Below are positions 28,329 to 37,058 of a stretch of DNA of 64,000 nt, piece after piece. This DNA comes from Bacteroides sp. GTDB lineage: Bacteria; Bacteroidota; Bacteroidia; Bacteroidales; Muribaculaceae. The notes beneath the pieces were generated by a model, which made no database searches, was not told where the DNA came from, and saw only the letters and a list, made by a program, of their open reading frames with translations. The DNA lies in NCBI GenBank assembly GCA_014802265.1, contig JAAVCP010000083.1, forward strand, positions 1-64,000, in the 5' to 3' direction. Numbering within the stretch: position 1 is the first letter of the stretch; every line of letters begins with the position of its first letter. Made by a program: the position numbers and the translations under genes.

Positions 28329-29537
28329 ATGAGTGATATTAATGAAACTTCATCAGGGAATAATTTCTCTGACAGAGATTTGAATTCGTTGACAATGCTG
28401 ACCGAAGATATACGTCGGTTAGAGGGAGAGATAATGCCGCAATTGAATATGTTGGCAGAGAAAATGCCAGAGATTTATAAGGGTTATGCAAGTATGGTGA
28501 GGCAAACCTTGGGTTATGCTATCAGTCTGATGCGCCCTACAGCCGGCACCGCCTCTAAGATTTCTATTGCAACCGAGATTGGAGCAAGGAGTGTGGAGGC
28601 ATTCGGGGCATATAAGGCTGCCACCAGGCATAACAGAATGCTTGATAAATTTTTAGGTATTAAGCATGATATTGCTGTGTTAAACGAGAATAAGGTGACC
28701 AGGCTGCTTCCGGAGGTGAAAAGAAAACTGACATCTTCAAAAAGATTATTTGAAAAGATGGCTTCCAATAGTTATAAACTTTCGGGAGAACAAAATGATG
28801 TTATTATTCGCACGTCAAATTTATGCCTGAGAGTGCTTACTCTTTACCGCACAAATCTATTTTTAGTCAATCTGTGTACATACCTTCAGAAGGAGTATGC
28901 AGCATGGTTGGAAGGTAAACAAATCTCGACAATGGCAAGACCTGATTATTATATGATAAATGGGTTGATTCTTAAGCAGCTTTTCAATAAAGAAGGATTC
29001 TCGACTTTAGTAAATGTGACTGACGGCAATGGCGATATGTCGGGAGCTGAACTTATGCTGATCTCTGATCCGCAACTTGCTATGCTGACTATGAAAAATG
29101 AGCTTTGCGAGTTTGACACATCTGCGGCATCTTCAACAGTGAGTGTCTTACTAAATGCTAATCCTGCATTTAAGGAATATGAGTCGATAACTGAGGGTGT
29201 AAAAAAACATGTAAAAGATGTGGCAGAGGGGGGAATAATTTTTTTGTGTGCTGTGATAGTAGTGGGAATAGTCGTAGCATGTATATGGTTCATTCCAGGA
29301 GAATGGTGGGTGAGAACACTGGCGGGTGCGGCAGGTATAGGAGCTACAATCAGGATTGGCGCACACCTATCACGGAAAGCAAAAATCAAACATGTGGAAG
29401 AGGGGGAAGAGATTTTTGAAAACACTGACCGTGAGATAGCTGCCTATTGTGGCAAAACTGTAGATACGGAGATTGATTATAACCGTAAGAGCACAGGGAA
29501 GGCAGTGGCACGTGCTTTCTTTGGTAGTGGGAACTGA
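28329..29537 (+). CDS. Helical membrane protein of unknown function (402 aa)
   Basis: I do not recognise a family. The protein is strongly helical; the N-terminal 200 residues are rich in heptad-like stretches (DIRRLEGEIMPQLNMLAEKM), and a transmembrane helix lies near 303-326, followed by a possible second hydrophobic stretch (about 328-345) and a charged C-terminal tail. It is likely anchored in the inner membrane with a large N-terminal cytoplasmic domain. It lies between the zinc-ribbon gene and a 149-aa helical protein gene, all on the + strand with short gaps, and upstream of a DUF4112 membrane protein, suggesting one functional unit. Confidence 0.7.
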   Translation: MSDINETSSGNNFSDRDLNSLTMLTEDIRRLEGEIMPQLNMLAEKMPEIYKGYASMVRQTLGYAISLMRPTAGTASKISIATEIGARSVEAFGAYKAATRHNRMLDKFLGIKHDIAVLNENKVTRLLPEVKRKLTSSKRLFEKMASNSYKLSGEQNDVIIRTSNLCLRVLTLYRTNLFLVNLCTYLQKEYAAWLEGKQISTMARPDYYMINGLILKQLFNKEGFSTLVNVTDGNGDMSGAELMLISDPQLAMLTMKNELCEFDTSAASSTVSVLLNANPAFKEYESITEGVKKHVKDVAEGGIIFLCAVIVVGIVVACIWFIPGEWWVRTLAGAAGIGATIRIGAHLSRKAKIKHVEEGEEIFENTDREIAAYCGKTVDTEIDYNRKSTGKAVARAFFGSGN

Positions 29538-29568
29538 TTAAGTGTAACTGATCTAAAAGGAATTTGAT

Positions 29569-30018
29569 ATGAATAATTCAGTAGAGAAAGTAGAGGTGAT
29601 TATGGGTATGTCAGGCGTGGATACGATTGATGAAGCCGTTTATTTGGCAAGTTGTGCCACCGACATAGTAGGTAAAGTAGCAGACGCAATAGGGAATGTG
29701 TCAGCCACCTTTGTGCAGATGAAACAGCTCGCGGCAAGTGTGGAAATGGAGTATGCCCGACTTGATCACGCTTTAGATTGCCTTATGGTGAAAGCTCAGC
29801 GTGATATACGGATTTATGAGCAGACTCTTCCAATTCTTGACAAGCAGTTTTCAGCATGTCAGGCACGCATGGATAGATTAATTGACAAGGCTATGGAGAT
29901 AATGTGTGAGGATGTGTCGCAGAATTCTCTTAACAAGCAGGAGGCAATGATGAATCTGATTGAACTGACCAATTCATCACTCAATGGTTTGGTGGCAAAG
30001 CTTATGCCTCAGTATTAA
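29569..30018 (+). CDS. Small helical protein of unknown function (149 aa)
   Basis: No recognised family. Almost entirely predicted helix, with acidic/basic heptads and no membrane segment or signal peptide. It begins 31 bases after the 402-aa gene and precedes the DUF4112 gene by 63 bases. The length and helical pattern suggest a soluble partner of its membrane neighbours, possibly a coiled-coil adaptor. This is inference from context only. Confidence 0.65.
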   Translation: MNNSVEKVEVIMGMSGVDTIDEAVYLASCATDIVGKVADAIGNVSATFVQMKQLAASVEMEYARLDHALDCLMVKAQRDIRIYEQTLPILDKQFSACQARMDRLIDKAMEIMCEDVSQNSLNKQEAMMNLIELTNSSLNGLVAKLMPQY

Positions 30019-30081
30019 GACGCATGGGACATATTAAGAAATTTTGACTGACTGGTTTGTAATTTAAGGGATTTGCAGCTT

Positions 30082-30618
30082 ATGGGAAAAGTAATAAAGG
30101 AGGTTGATATCTCTGATTACATGAAAAGTGTAGAGGAGGTGCGCAAATATCAGGAAGAGGAAGCCAATCAGGCAGAAGCACTTGGGGAGTCAGGGGCATT
30201 CTCGTTGGTTTATGCAGCAAAGAAGTATGACGACTGGTTTTTGGATCCACTTGTAGGATTTATAGTTCCGGGTGTGGGAGATATTCTTTCATCTATTGCA
30301 ACAATGCCTGCAATATATGTAGCCATCTTTAAACTGCAGTCTTTTAAGCTGACATTAGCCATTATCTGCACATTGATGGTAGATCTACTGTGTGGATTGA
30401 TTCCGGTGGCTGGTGATTTGGTTGACTGTTTTTATAAGTCAAATAAGATAGCGTGCCGATTGGTAGTGGGTTACGTACAGAAAGATCCAGCCATTATGGA
30501 AGAAATCAACCGTAGAGCAAAGTGGGGTATTATAGGTCTCTTAGTGTTAGGCGTGTTGATCTATGCAGCTTATTCGCTGATAGTCTCTATCATTCATTGG
30601 CTTGGTAGCCTTATGTAA
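30082..30618 (+). CDS. DUF4112 membrane protein
   Basis: A 178-aa protein with the DUF4112 signature: DPLVGFIVPGVGD at about 50-62, followed by a membrane helix, then DLLCGLIPVAGDLVD (about 98-112) and FYKSNKIACRL. Two to three hydrophobic helices plus one near the C-terminus (about 150-172) point to an inner membrane protein. DUF4112 has no established function. The ATG at 30082 is chosen over an upstream TTG at 30073. Last gene of the cluster, followed by a bidirectional terminator. Confidence 0.82.
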   Translation: MGKVIKEVDISDYMKSVEEVRKYQEEEANQAEALGESGAFSLVYAAKKYDDWFLDPLVGFIVPGVGDILSSIATMPAIYVAIFKLQSFKLTLAIICTLMVDLLCGLIPVAGDLVDCFYKSNKIACRLVVGYVQKDPAIMEEINRRAKWGIIGLLVLGVLIYAAYSLIVSIIHWLGSLM

Positions 30619-30716
30619 TATTATATATTAAGAGGATAGAAGTGAACCTGTGGGTTCACTTACAGAACGCAATAAGGAACTTGTAATATAGGTAGGATAT
30701 ACGGAAGACTATGATA

Positions 30717-30763
30717 AATGGAGTGGGTGTATCAAAATTCAATTTTGATACACCCACTCCATT
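30717..30763. terminator. Perfect bidirectional terminator
   Basis: A 47-base palindrome with 23-bp arms (AATGGAGTGGGTGTATC inward) between the convergent ends of the DUF4112 gene (+) and the YitT gene (-). Its inner part is shared with the hairpin at 16916-16951. Confidence 0.85.
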
Positions 30764-30817
30764 CTTTGTTTTGGTCTTATTAACTCAACCTAAAATAGAT
30801 TTAAATTATTCTGTAAT

Positions 30818-31774
30818 TTATTCTGTAGCTTGTTCTGAATGATGCTCCTTCTTTTTCTTCATCTTGATGCGCATATTGTCAAAACCCTTACCGTATACAC
30901 CGTTGGCATGGCTCTGGGTAATAAATGCGTTATTGTCAATAGATTTGATGATACGGAATATGGTGACAGACTCAATCTTTCGGCACCATACAAGAAGTAA
31001 TTTTACCTGATGCTTTGAATACCATCCCTGTCCGTCAACTACTGTCACGCCACGGTGAGCGTCAGTATTGATTGCGTCGGCAATTTCAGCCCATTTGTTA
31101 GAGAAGATAATGAATTGAGTTGCCTGACGGTTGGTATTGATAATCTGGTCGGTGATGTATGAGTATATGAATATTGTGACCCAGCCGTAGATTATACGGG
31201 GAATACTTGCCTGAATACGTGCTTCCAGGTCACCGTCGAATGGGAGGAAGAATGTGAGTGCTACGATTGTCATATCTACCGACATCAGAATACGTCCTAC
31301 GCTGACGTTTGAGACTTTGGTAACCATTGCAGCCACAATATCTGATCCACCGGAGGTTCCGTTGTGCACATAGATGGTTCCGATACCGAATCCACACAGC
31401 ATACCTCCCAATACAATACTCATGGCAGTGTCGGCTATCAAAGGGGGATGGGAAGTGAAATATCCCTCTATAAGACCGATAAATACGGATATACCCGTGG
31501 CTCCAAAGATAGTACGGAGAGCAAACTGCCTTCCGAGCATTTTATAACCGCCGAGAAGGAGAATAAGGTTTACTCCATACATTGTAACAGCCACCGGTAT
31601 AAGAGTATTGGTGGCAAAATATACAAGTGTACCAAGACCTGCCATACCTCCGATTACAATTCCGTGTGGAAGGATAAAGGCGCAGAATCCCAGTGCGTAA
31701 AGGATAAGACCAACGATTATCATTACGTAATCCTTGGCGTTAGACATTAAGCTGTCATATTTGTGCTTTGCCAT
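30818..31774 (-). CDS. YitT family membrane protein
   Basis: A 318-aa inner membrane protein with five to six N-terminal transmembrane helices (DUF161 repeats, about 15-210, including the LPHGIVIGGMAGLGTL and GTSGGSDIVA segments) and a C-terminal cytosolic DUF2179 domain (about 220-300). The YitT family is widespread; its substrate is not known. The promoter lies about 105 bases upstream (31880-31909). Single gene. Confidence 0.88.
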   Translation of the reverse strand: MAKHKYDSLMSNAKDYVMIIVGLILYALGFCAFILPHGIVIGGMAGLGTLVYFATNTLIPVAVTMYGVNLILLLGGYKMLGRQFALRTIFGATGISVFIGLIEGYFTSHPPLIADTAMSIVLGGMLCGFGIGTIYVHNGTSGGSDIVAAMVTKVSNVSVGRILMSVDMTIVALTFFLPFDGDLEARIQASIPRIIYGWVTIFIYSYITDQIINTNRQATQFIIFSNKWAEIADAINTDAHRGVTVVDGQGWYSKHQVKLLLVWCRKIESVTIFRIIKSIDNNAFITQSHANGVYGKGFDNMRIKMKKKKEHHSEQATE

Positions 31775-31879
31775 GTCGTGAAGTTAAATTTTTGTTATGT
31801 TGTTTCTGTTATTTTTCCGTTTTTATTAACCGAGAATAGGACAGAAAGTAATGCAGCCGGAGATCTCGGAAATTTTGTG

Positions 31880-31909
31880 CAAATTTACGTCCATTTTTTT
31901 AATTCCAAA
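31880..31909 (-). promoter_or_regulatory. Promoter of the YitT gene
   Basis: -33 TTTTG (around 31910-31906) and -7 TAAATTTG (31887-31880) on the minus strand, 18 bases apart. Confidence 0.6.
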
Positions 31910-32193
31910 ATAGTTTTTCAAACAAAATGAAAGGTTGGCATGAAAATTTTATGAGTAGCATGGCTGGACATAATTGCAAATAGCTAATTTATAAGTTGAT
32001 TTTTATCAAATAGCCAATGATTAAGATTTGGTTATTATTATTAGTGCGTTAAATATTGGGGTAAAATTGAAGATTTTGGCGTTATTGCTATGCCGATTGG
32101 AGATTATTTGCTAAGTTTGCACAAAATTTCAGACAGGAATGTTGGTTCCTCTTTTGAGAGGGACTACTGTAACTCCGAATCTAAACATAAATC
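31910..32193. other. Divergent intergenic region between YitT gene and ftcD
   Basis: No ORF. It contains the ftcD -7 element TAAGTTTG (32112-32119) and a short hairpin CCTCT/AGAGG in the ftcD leader (about 32148-32162). The rest is A/T-rich without a pattern I can name. Confidence 0.5.
32112..32119 (+). promoter_or_regulatory. -7 promoter element of ftcD
   Basis: TAAGTTTG matches TAnnTTTG; a TTG at 32087-32089 is a loose -33. The leader is about 70 bases and ends with AATCTAAACATAA directly before the ATG, a string also found before ald. Confidence 0.55.
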
Positions 32194-33888
32194 ATGAATA
32201 CACGAATCATTGAGTGTGTCCCTAATTTCAGCGAGGGACGCGACAAGGAGAAAATTAAGGCTATCACTGACGCAATATGCGCAGTGAAAGGAATCAGTTT
32301 ACTTGACGTTGACCCGGGTGAGGCAACCAATCGCACAGTTGTGACTTTCGTTGGCGCACCTGAAGATGTGGTGGAGGGGGCTTTTCAGGGGATAAAGAAA
32401 GCTGCAGAGTTGATTGACATGCGTGGTCATCACGGTGCGCATCCCCGTATGGGTGCAACAGATGTTTGTCCGCTTATCCCGGTCTCAGGTGTCACATTGG
32501 AAGAGTGTGCAGAAATGGCACGTAAACTCGCAGAGCGTGTGGCAACAGAACTGAATATCCCTACTTACTGCTATGAGGCAGCCGCCTTTACCCCTGAGCG
32601 CAAGAACCTTGCTGTTTGCCGTGAGGGTGAATATGAGGCTCTCCCTGCAAAGATGGGTGACGAAAAGAAGGGACCTGACTTCGGCAACCGTCCTTTTGAT
32701 GAGGAGGTGGCGAAGACAGGTGCCACCACAATCGGTGCGCGTGACTTCCTTATCGCAGTAAACTATAATCTTAACACCACTTCCACACGACGTGCAAACG
32801 CCATTGCATTTGATGTGCGCGAAAAAGGTCGTCCTATGCGTGAGGGGGGTAAGGTGACCGGAAAGCCTATGAAGGATGAGAATGGTAATCCTATTACTAT
32901 TCCCGGCACACTGAAAGGCACTAAGGCTATTGGCTGGTATATAGATGAGTATGGAATTGCTCAGGTATCTATGAACATTACAGACATCGCCACCACACCG
33001 CTTCATGTGGCTTTTGATGAGGTTTGCCGTGCAGCTAATGAAAGAGGAGTGCGCGTGACAGGTACTGAAATTGTAGGTCTTGTGCCAAAACGCACTCTCA
33101 TTGATGCAGGTAAATATTTCCTTAAGAAGCAGCAGCGTTCAGCCGGTATTCCTGACAGTGAGATTATCCGTATTGCTATTAAGTCGATGGGTCTTGACCA
33201 GCTTGGTGAGTTTGACCCACAGCAGAAAGTGATTGAATATCTCATTGAGGATAAGTCAGCTAAAAAACTTATTGATCTCACTGCACGTGGCTTTGCTGAA
33301 GAGACAGCTTCAGAGTCACCGGCTCCAGGTGGTGGTTCAATATCAGCATATATGGGTGCTTTAGCAGCTGCTCTCGCCACAATGGTTGCTAACCTCACAG
33401 CTCATAAGGCTGCATACGATGACCGTTGGGAAGAATTCTCAAATGTTGCCGAGAAAGGACAGGATCTGATGGAGCGTATGCTTCACCTTGTAGATGAAGA
33501 CACCGCAGCTTTTAACCGTATCATGGACGTGTTTGCAATGCCGAAGAAGACTGATGCTGAGAAAGCAGCCCGCAAGGTAGCTTTGGAGGAGGCTACCCTA
33601 TATGCCACACAGGTGCCTCTTCGCACGATGGAGACGGCAGCTGAGACATTCGGAGTGATTCGTGAGATGGCTGCGAATGGTAATCCCTCTTCTGTTACAG
33701 ATGCCGGCGTAGGTGCCTTGGCAGCGCGTGCTGCAGTGCGTGGTGCATTCCTTAATGTCAAGATCAATGCTGCCGGTCTGAAAGACCGCACTAAGGCAGA
33801 TGAGCTTGTAGCCCGTGGTGCCGCAATTGAGGCAGACGCAGCACGTCAGGAAGAGGAAATCCTCGCTATTGTCAATAGCAAAATATAA
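32194..33888 (+). CDS. ftcD: Bifunctional glutamate formimidoyltransferase / formimidoyl-THF cyclodeaminase
   Basis: The last step of the histidine degradation route that feeds one-carbon units: it moves the formimino group from formiminoglutamate to tetrahydrofolate, then releases ammonia to give methenyl-THF. The 564-aa length matches the bifunctional enzyme. The N-terminal transferase domains (about 1-300: ECVPNFSEGR, HHGAHPRMGATDVCPL, DVREKGRPMREGGK) are followed by the all-helical cyclodeaminase domain (about 350-560: ESPAPGGGSISAYMG). Cytosolic. No other hut genes are in the window; the gene stands alone with its own promoter and terminator. Confidence 0.95.
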   Translation: MNTRIIECVPNFSEGRDKEKIKAITDAICAVKGISLLDVDPGEATNRTVVTFVGAPEDVVEGAFQGIKKAAELIDMRGHHGAHPRMGATDVCPLIPVSGVTLEECAEMARKLAERVATELNIPTYCYEAAAFTPERKNLAVCREGEYEALPAKMGDEKKGPDFGNRPFDEEVAKTGATTIGARDFLIAVNYNLNTTSTRRANAIAFDVREKGRPMREGGKVTGKPMKDENGNPITIPGTLKGTKAIGWYIDEYGIAQVSMNITDIATTPLHVAFDEVCRAANERGVRVTGTEIVGLVPKRTLIDAGKYFLKKQQRSAGIPDSEIIRIAIKSMGLDQLGEFDPQQKVIEYLIEDKSAKKLIDLTARGFAEETASESPAPGGGSISAYMGALAAALATMVANLTAHKAAYDDRWEEFSNVAEKGQDLMERMLHLVDEDTAAFNRIMDVFAMPKKTDAEKAARKVALEEATLYATQVPLRTMETAAETFGVIREMAANGNPSSVTDAGVGALAARAAVRGAFLNVKINAAGLKDRTKADELVARGAAIEADAARQEEEILAIVNSKI

Positions 33889-33932
33889 CATGAGGGTTTA
33901 AATCTGATCAAATTAAAAGTTCTGTATATAAT

Positions 33933-33968
33933 ATAGAAAAGGAGTATGCTAGTATACCCCTTTTCTAT
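33933..33968 (+). terminator. Terminator of ftcD
   Basis: ATAGAAAAGG pairs with CCTTTTCTAT, with GTAT/ATAC inside, and the 3' arm itself supplies a T-run. Confidence 0.75.
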
Positions 33969-34136
33969 TATTCTTATATAATGTGCTTAAGGATAATAAT
34001 TGAGTGGTGGATAGATGAGTTTTATGAGTCTTAGAAGATAATACAATAAGAGTTATATGCCTTATAAGTAGTTGAGAACAAATGGAATGATTAATTGTAA
34101 GATGATAAAATAATTTATATTGCTTTTAAGGGGAAT

Positions 34137-34167
34137 TTGCAGTTTCAATTGAAAATGACTAATTTTG
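34137..34167 (+). promoter_or_regulatory. Promoter of the GH10-like gene
   Basis: -33 TTTG (34137-34140) and -7 TAATTTTG (34160-34167), exactly 19 bases apart; a textbook Bacteroidetes promoter with a leader of about 75 bases. Confidence 0.75.
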
Positions 34168-34246
34168 CTATGTCATAGCCACATAATCAGATAAAATGTC
34201 AGTGTGGATAGAATCAATGTTCTAATAGAAATTGAAATTGAATTAG

Positions 34247-35770
34247 ATGAAAAGTATATATAGAATAATTGCGGCGGGATTGATGTCGTTGTGTATGTTG
34301 CCGGGAGTGGCACAGGAGGATAACCCTAAAAGGGAGTTCCGTGGAGCATGGCTACATGTCATCGGTCAGTCGCAATGGCAGAATAAATCGACTGAACAGG
34401 CAAAAAAATATATAGAAGATCAATTTCAGAAACTTCAGGACGCAGGGTGCAATGCCGTTATTTTTCAGGTACGCCCAACGGCTGATGCTGTTTATAAATC
34501 AGACTTGGAGCCGTGGAGTGCATGGCTCACAGGGAAACGAGGCAAAGCTCCTTCTCCTGAATGGGACCCTATGGAATTTGCGATAGAAGAGGCACATAAA
34601 AGGGGGATGGAGTTTCATGCATGGCTTAACCCTTATCGTGTCACTTCCAACGCCAAGGAGGTGTTGCCTGCTTCCCATCATGCAAATAAGGAACCACACC
34701 GCTTCGTAAAGTTTAACGGACAGACCTTCTTTGATCCTGCATATCAGGAAAATCGTGACTTTATATGTGACGTGGTAAGGGATATTGTGCAGAGATATGA
34801 CGTAGATGCTATTCATATAGATGATTACTTTTATCCTTATCCTGCCAACGGAAAGAAATTTGAGGCTGACGATGCCAGCTATAAAAAGTTTGGCAACGGC
34901 ATGGAGCGTAAAGCATGGAGACGACATAATGTGGATTTACTGATCGAGCAGCTTTACAATACTATAAAAGACGAGAAGCCATGGGTTCGCTTTGGTGTGA
35001 GCCCTTTTGGAATCTGGCGTAATAAAAATAGCGACCCGAGAGGAAGCAACAGCAACGGTCTGCAAAATTATGATGATCTTTATGCCGATGTGCTTTTATG
35101 GGCTAAGAAGGGTTGGGTTGATTATCTTGCACCACAGCTTTACTGGACGCTCGACATGAAGGCAGCCCCGAGTCGGCATCTTGCACAATGGTGGAATGAT
35201 AACTGCGAGGGGGTGGACGTTTACATCGGTCAGGACGTTCAAAGAACAATGTCCAATGCTGATCCGAAAAACCATGATACAAATGAACTTGACACAAAGG
35301 TGAAGCTATCGAGAAGCCTACCGAATGTAAAGGGAAATGTATGGTGGCATGGTTATTGGGTTACTGATAACCTGAAGGGGGTGGCAGATTCATTGGCTCT
35401 TAAGCATCAGTCGACCTTAGCTTTGCCTCCGGCTTACGGCAATAAAAACAAGAAACCTGTACCAGTGGAACATCTGTCATTTCAGAATGAGGACGGACGC
35501 ACATTTCTTACATGGACAGGGGCAGTGGGGGCGAGTCTGCAGCAAGAAACAGATGTAGTGAAGTATGTTGTCTATCAATTTTTTCCCGGAGAAGATATTG
35601 ACATGGAAGATGCTCAGACAATCATTGCGATAACCCCATATACGAGTGTACTCGTTGAGGATTATTCAGAAGGTCCGTCAGTAGAAGGGTCAACTTTTGT
35701 TGTAACATCTGTTGACCGCATGAACCGTGAATCGGAACCGAGAAAAATTAAAGCAAAAGTAGGTAAGTAG
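34247..35770 (+). CDS. Secreted glycosyl hydrolase-like 10 (GHL10/DUF187) protein
   Basis: A 507-aa exported enzyme-like protein. Signal peptide about 1-22, then the GHL10 TIM-barrel domain (about 28-350) with the family's FRGAWLHV start, FQVRPTADAVY, HAWLNPYRV and IHIDDYFYPYP blocks; the Asp pair in HIDD and a later Glu/Asp are candidate catalytic residues. A C-terminal FN3-like sandwich follows (about 415-500). E. coli YngK/DigH of this family cleaves denuded peptidoglycan glycan strands; the substrate here is inferred only by family. It is followed 17 bases later by the TIGR02757 gene, so they may be cotranscribed. Confidence 0.85.
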   Translation: MKSIYRIIAAGLMSLCMLPGVAQEDNPKREFRGAWLHVIGQSQWQNKSTEQAKKYIEDQFQKLQDAGCNAVIFQVRPTADAVYKSDLEPWSAWLTGKRGKAPSPEWDPMEFAIEEAHKRGMEFHAWLNPYRVTSNAKEVLPASHHANKEPHRFVKFNGQTFFDPAYQENRDFICDVVRDIVQRYDVDAIHIDDYFYPYPANGKKFEADDASYKKFGNGMERKAWRRHNVDLLIEQLYNTIKDEKPWVRFGVSPFGIWRNKNSDPRGSNSNGLQNYDDLYADVLLWAKKGWVDYLAPQLYWTLDMKAAPSRHLAQWWNDNCEGVDVYIGQDVQRTMSNADPKNHDTNELDTKVKLSRSLPNVKGNVWWHGYWVTDNLKGVADSLALKHQSTLALPPAYGNKNKKPVPVEHLSFQNEDGRTFLTWTGAVGASLQQETDVVKYVVYQFFPGEDIDMEDAQTIIAITPYTSVLVEDYSEGPSVEGSTFVVTSVDRMNRESEPRKIKAKVGK

Positions 35771-35787
35771 ATTATATAAATTGAGTT

Positions 35788-36594
35788 ATGAGTAAAGAAA
35801 TAATGACTACCATACCCTCTGATATAAGGGAACTTCTTGACACTGAAGCTGCAAGAATCAATAATGTCAGTTTTATAGATAAAGATCCTGTGCAGTTTCC
35901 CCGTAGATTTTCAAAACTGCAAGACATTGAGACGATGGCTTTCCTTGCCGCAATGATAGCGTGGGGCAACCGCAAGATGATTTGTCGGGATGCTGAGAAA
36001 ATGATTTCCCTGATGGACAATGAGCCATATCACTATGTAATGGAGGAGGGGTATGAAGACCTCGATCCCGATATAAATATTCACCGCACGTTCTTTGGCA
36101 GCCATCTTCAATACTTTCTTCGTGGGTTACATAAAATTTTTAAGGATTATGGGTCGCTTGACGCCTTTGCCAAGGCAATGAGAGTAGGGGAGACAGATGC
36201 ACCTTCGTGGAAACTTGTGGAAGAAATGCAGAAGATAATGTGTGATGTAAACAATGGTGCAACATGCAGCCAGTGCCTTCCGGTTAATCTGGCACAGACG
36301 GCATTAAAACGTGTCAATATGGCGTTGCGTTGGCTTGTGCGTGATGATGGAATAGTTGATATGGGAGTGTGGTCATCTATTCCTAAAAGCAAACTGTATA
36401 TACCTCTTGATGTGCATGTGGGGAATATTTCAAGGGAACTTGGGCTCCTCACACGCAAAGCCAGTGACAGAAAGAATGTGGAGCAACTGACTTCGCTTCT
36501 TCGCACAATACGTCCTGATGATCCGGTAGTTTATGATTTCGCTTTGTTTGGAATAGGAGTGGAGCGCGCATCAAAATATCCCGTATTGAAGTGA
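35788..36594 (+). CDS. TIGR02757 family protein
   Basis: A 268-aa cytosolic protein of the TIGR02757 (DUF2400) family, conserved in Bacteroidetes and some other phyla. The typical block PRRFSKLQDIETMAFLAA... IAWGNRKMI lies at about 38-64, and the C-terminal region has PLDVHVGNISRELGL. The fold is HhH-GPD-like (related to DNA glycosylases) by family, but no function is established. Start at ATG 35788, 17 bases after the GH10-like gene. Its 3' end overlaps the convergent lipoprotein gene by 24 bases. Confidence 0.85.
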   Translation: MSKEIMTTIPSDIRELLDTEAARINNVSFIDKDPVQFPRRFSKLQDIETMAFLAAMIAWGNRKMICRDAEKMISLMDNEPYHYVMEEGYEDLDPDINIHRTFFGSHLQYFLRGLHKIFKDYGSLDAFAKAMRVGETDAPSWKLVEEMQKIMCDVNNGATCSQCLPVNLAQTALKRVNMALRWLVRDDGIVDMGVWSSIPKSKLYIPLDVHVGNISRELGLLTRKASDRKNVEQLTSLLRTIRPDDPVVYDFALFGIGVERASKYPVLK

Positions 36595-36900
36595 AGATGC
36601 CACCTTGGGTTCCACTATTCGCAGGGTTGAAAAAAACGTAGAATCGAAATCAGCTGTGTGATTGGGAACTATACTGTCACGGAAGTGCTTAATTTCCTCG
36701 TAGCACCGTTTTAATTCGGTGGAATCTTTCTGTGGCATGTGGATTATTCTACGTGCAGCACGGCGTCCCTCTATTTGGGCTGCCATTACTTCCGATGTCA
36801 CTTCTTCCGAATGCTCAATGCTGCTGCATGAAGAGCAGCTTGAAAATAACGGAATTGAAAGAAAGGCGGCTGATACAGCTATTATCAAGGTCTTTTTCAT
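36571..36900 (-). CDS. Small lipoprotein (109 aa)
   Basis: A 109-aa lipoprotein: N-terminal Lys pair, hydrophobic stretch, and a lipobox LFSSC at about 18-22. The mature part is charged and helical (EGRRAARRI, ELKRCYEEIKHF). No family recognised. Its 3' end overlaps the TIGR02757 gene on the other strand by 24 bases. Confidence 0.65.
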   Translation of the reverse strand: MKKTLIIAVSAAFLSIPLFSSCSSCSSIEHSEEVTSEVMAAQIEGRRAARRIIHMPQKDSTELKRCYEEIKHFRDSIVPNHTADFDSTFFSTLRIVEPKVASSLQYGIF

Positions 36901-37000
36901 TGTGAAAAGGTTATATTATGTTCATTGTCATTGAAGCAGTCTCCTTAAATAAAAATTTTGACAGCTTCACTGATCAACTCAAATGAGTTGTCAGATATTA

Positions 37001-37038
37001 TAACAAATAAGGCGGCGAATTCGCCGCCTTATTTGTTA
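37001..37038 (-). terminator. Perfect palindromic terminator of the glyS operon
   Basis: A 38-base perfect palindrome centred on GGCGGCGAATTCGCCGCC with T and A tails on both sides, 20 bases past the FKBP gene stop. Confidence 0.85.
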
Positions 37039-37058
37039 AGGAAATTTATTGGAGTCAG

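Larger units (their letters stand above)
33889..34246. other. Intergenic stretch between ftcD and the GH10-like gene
   Basis: About 360 bases without an ORF. It holds the ftcD terminator at its left and the promoter of the next gene at its right; nothing else is evident. Confidence 0.6.

Noticed and set aside
28949..29425. 158-aa open frame opposite the 402-aa gene
   Set aside because: Shadow frame with Ser/Pro/Thr-rich composition typical of antisense to helical genes; no start context.
31364..31750. 128-aa open frame opposite the YitT gene
   Set aside because: Shadow frame over conserved membrane segments.
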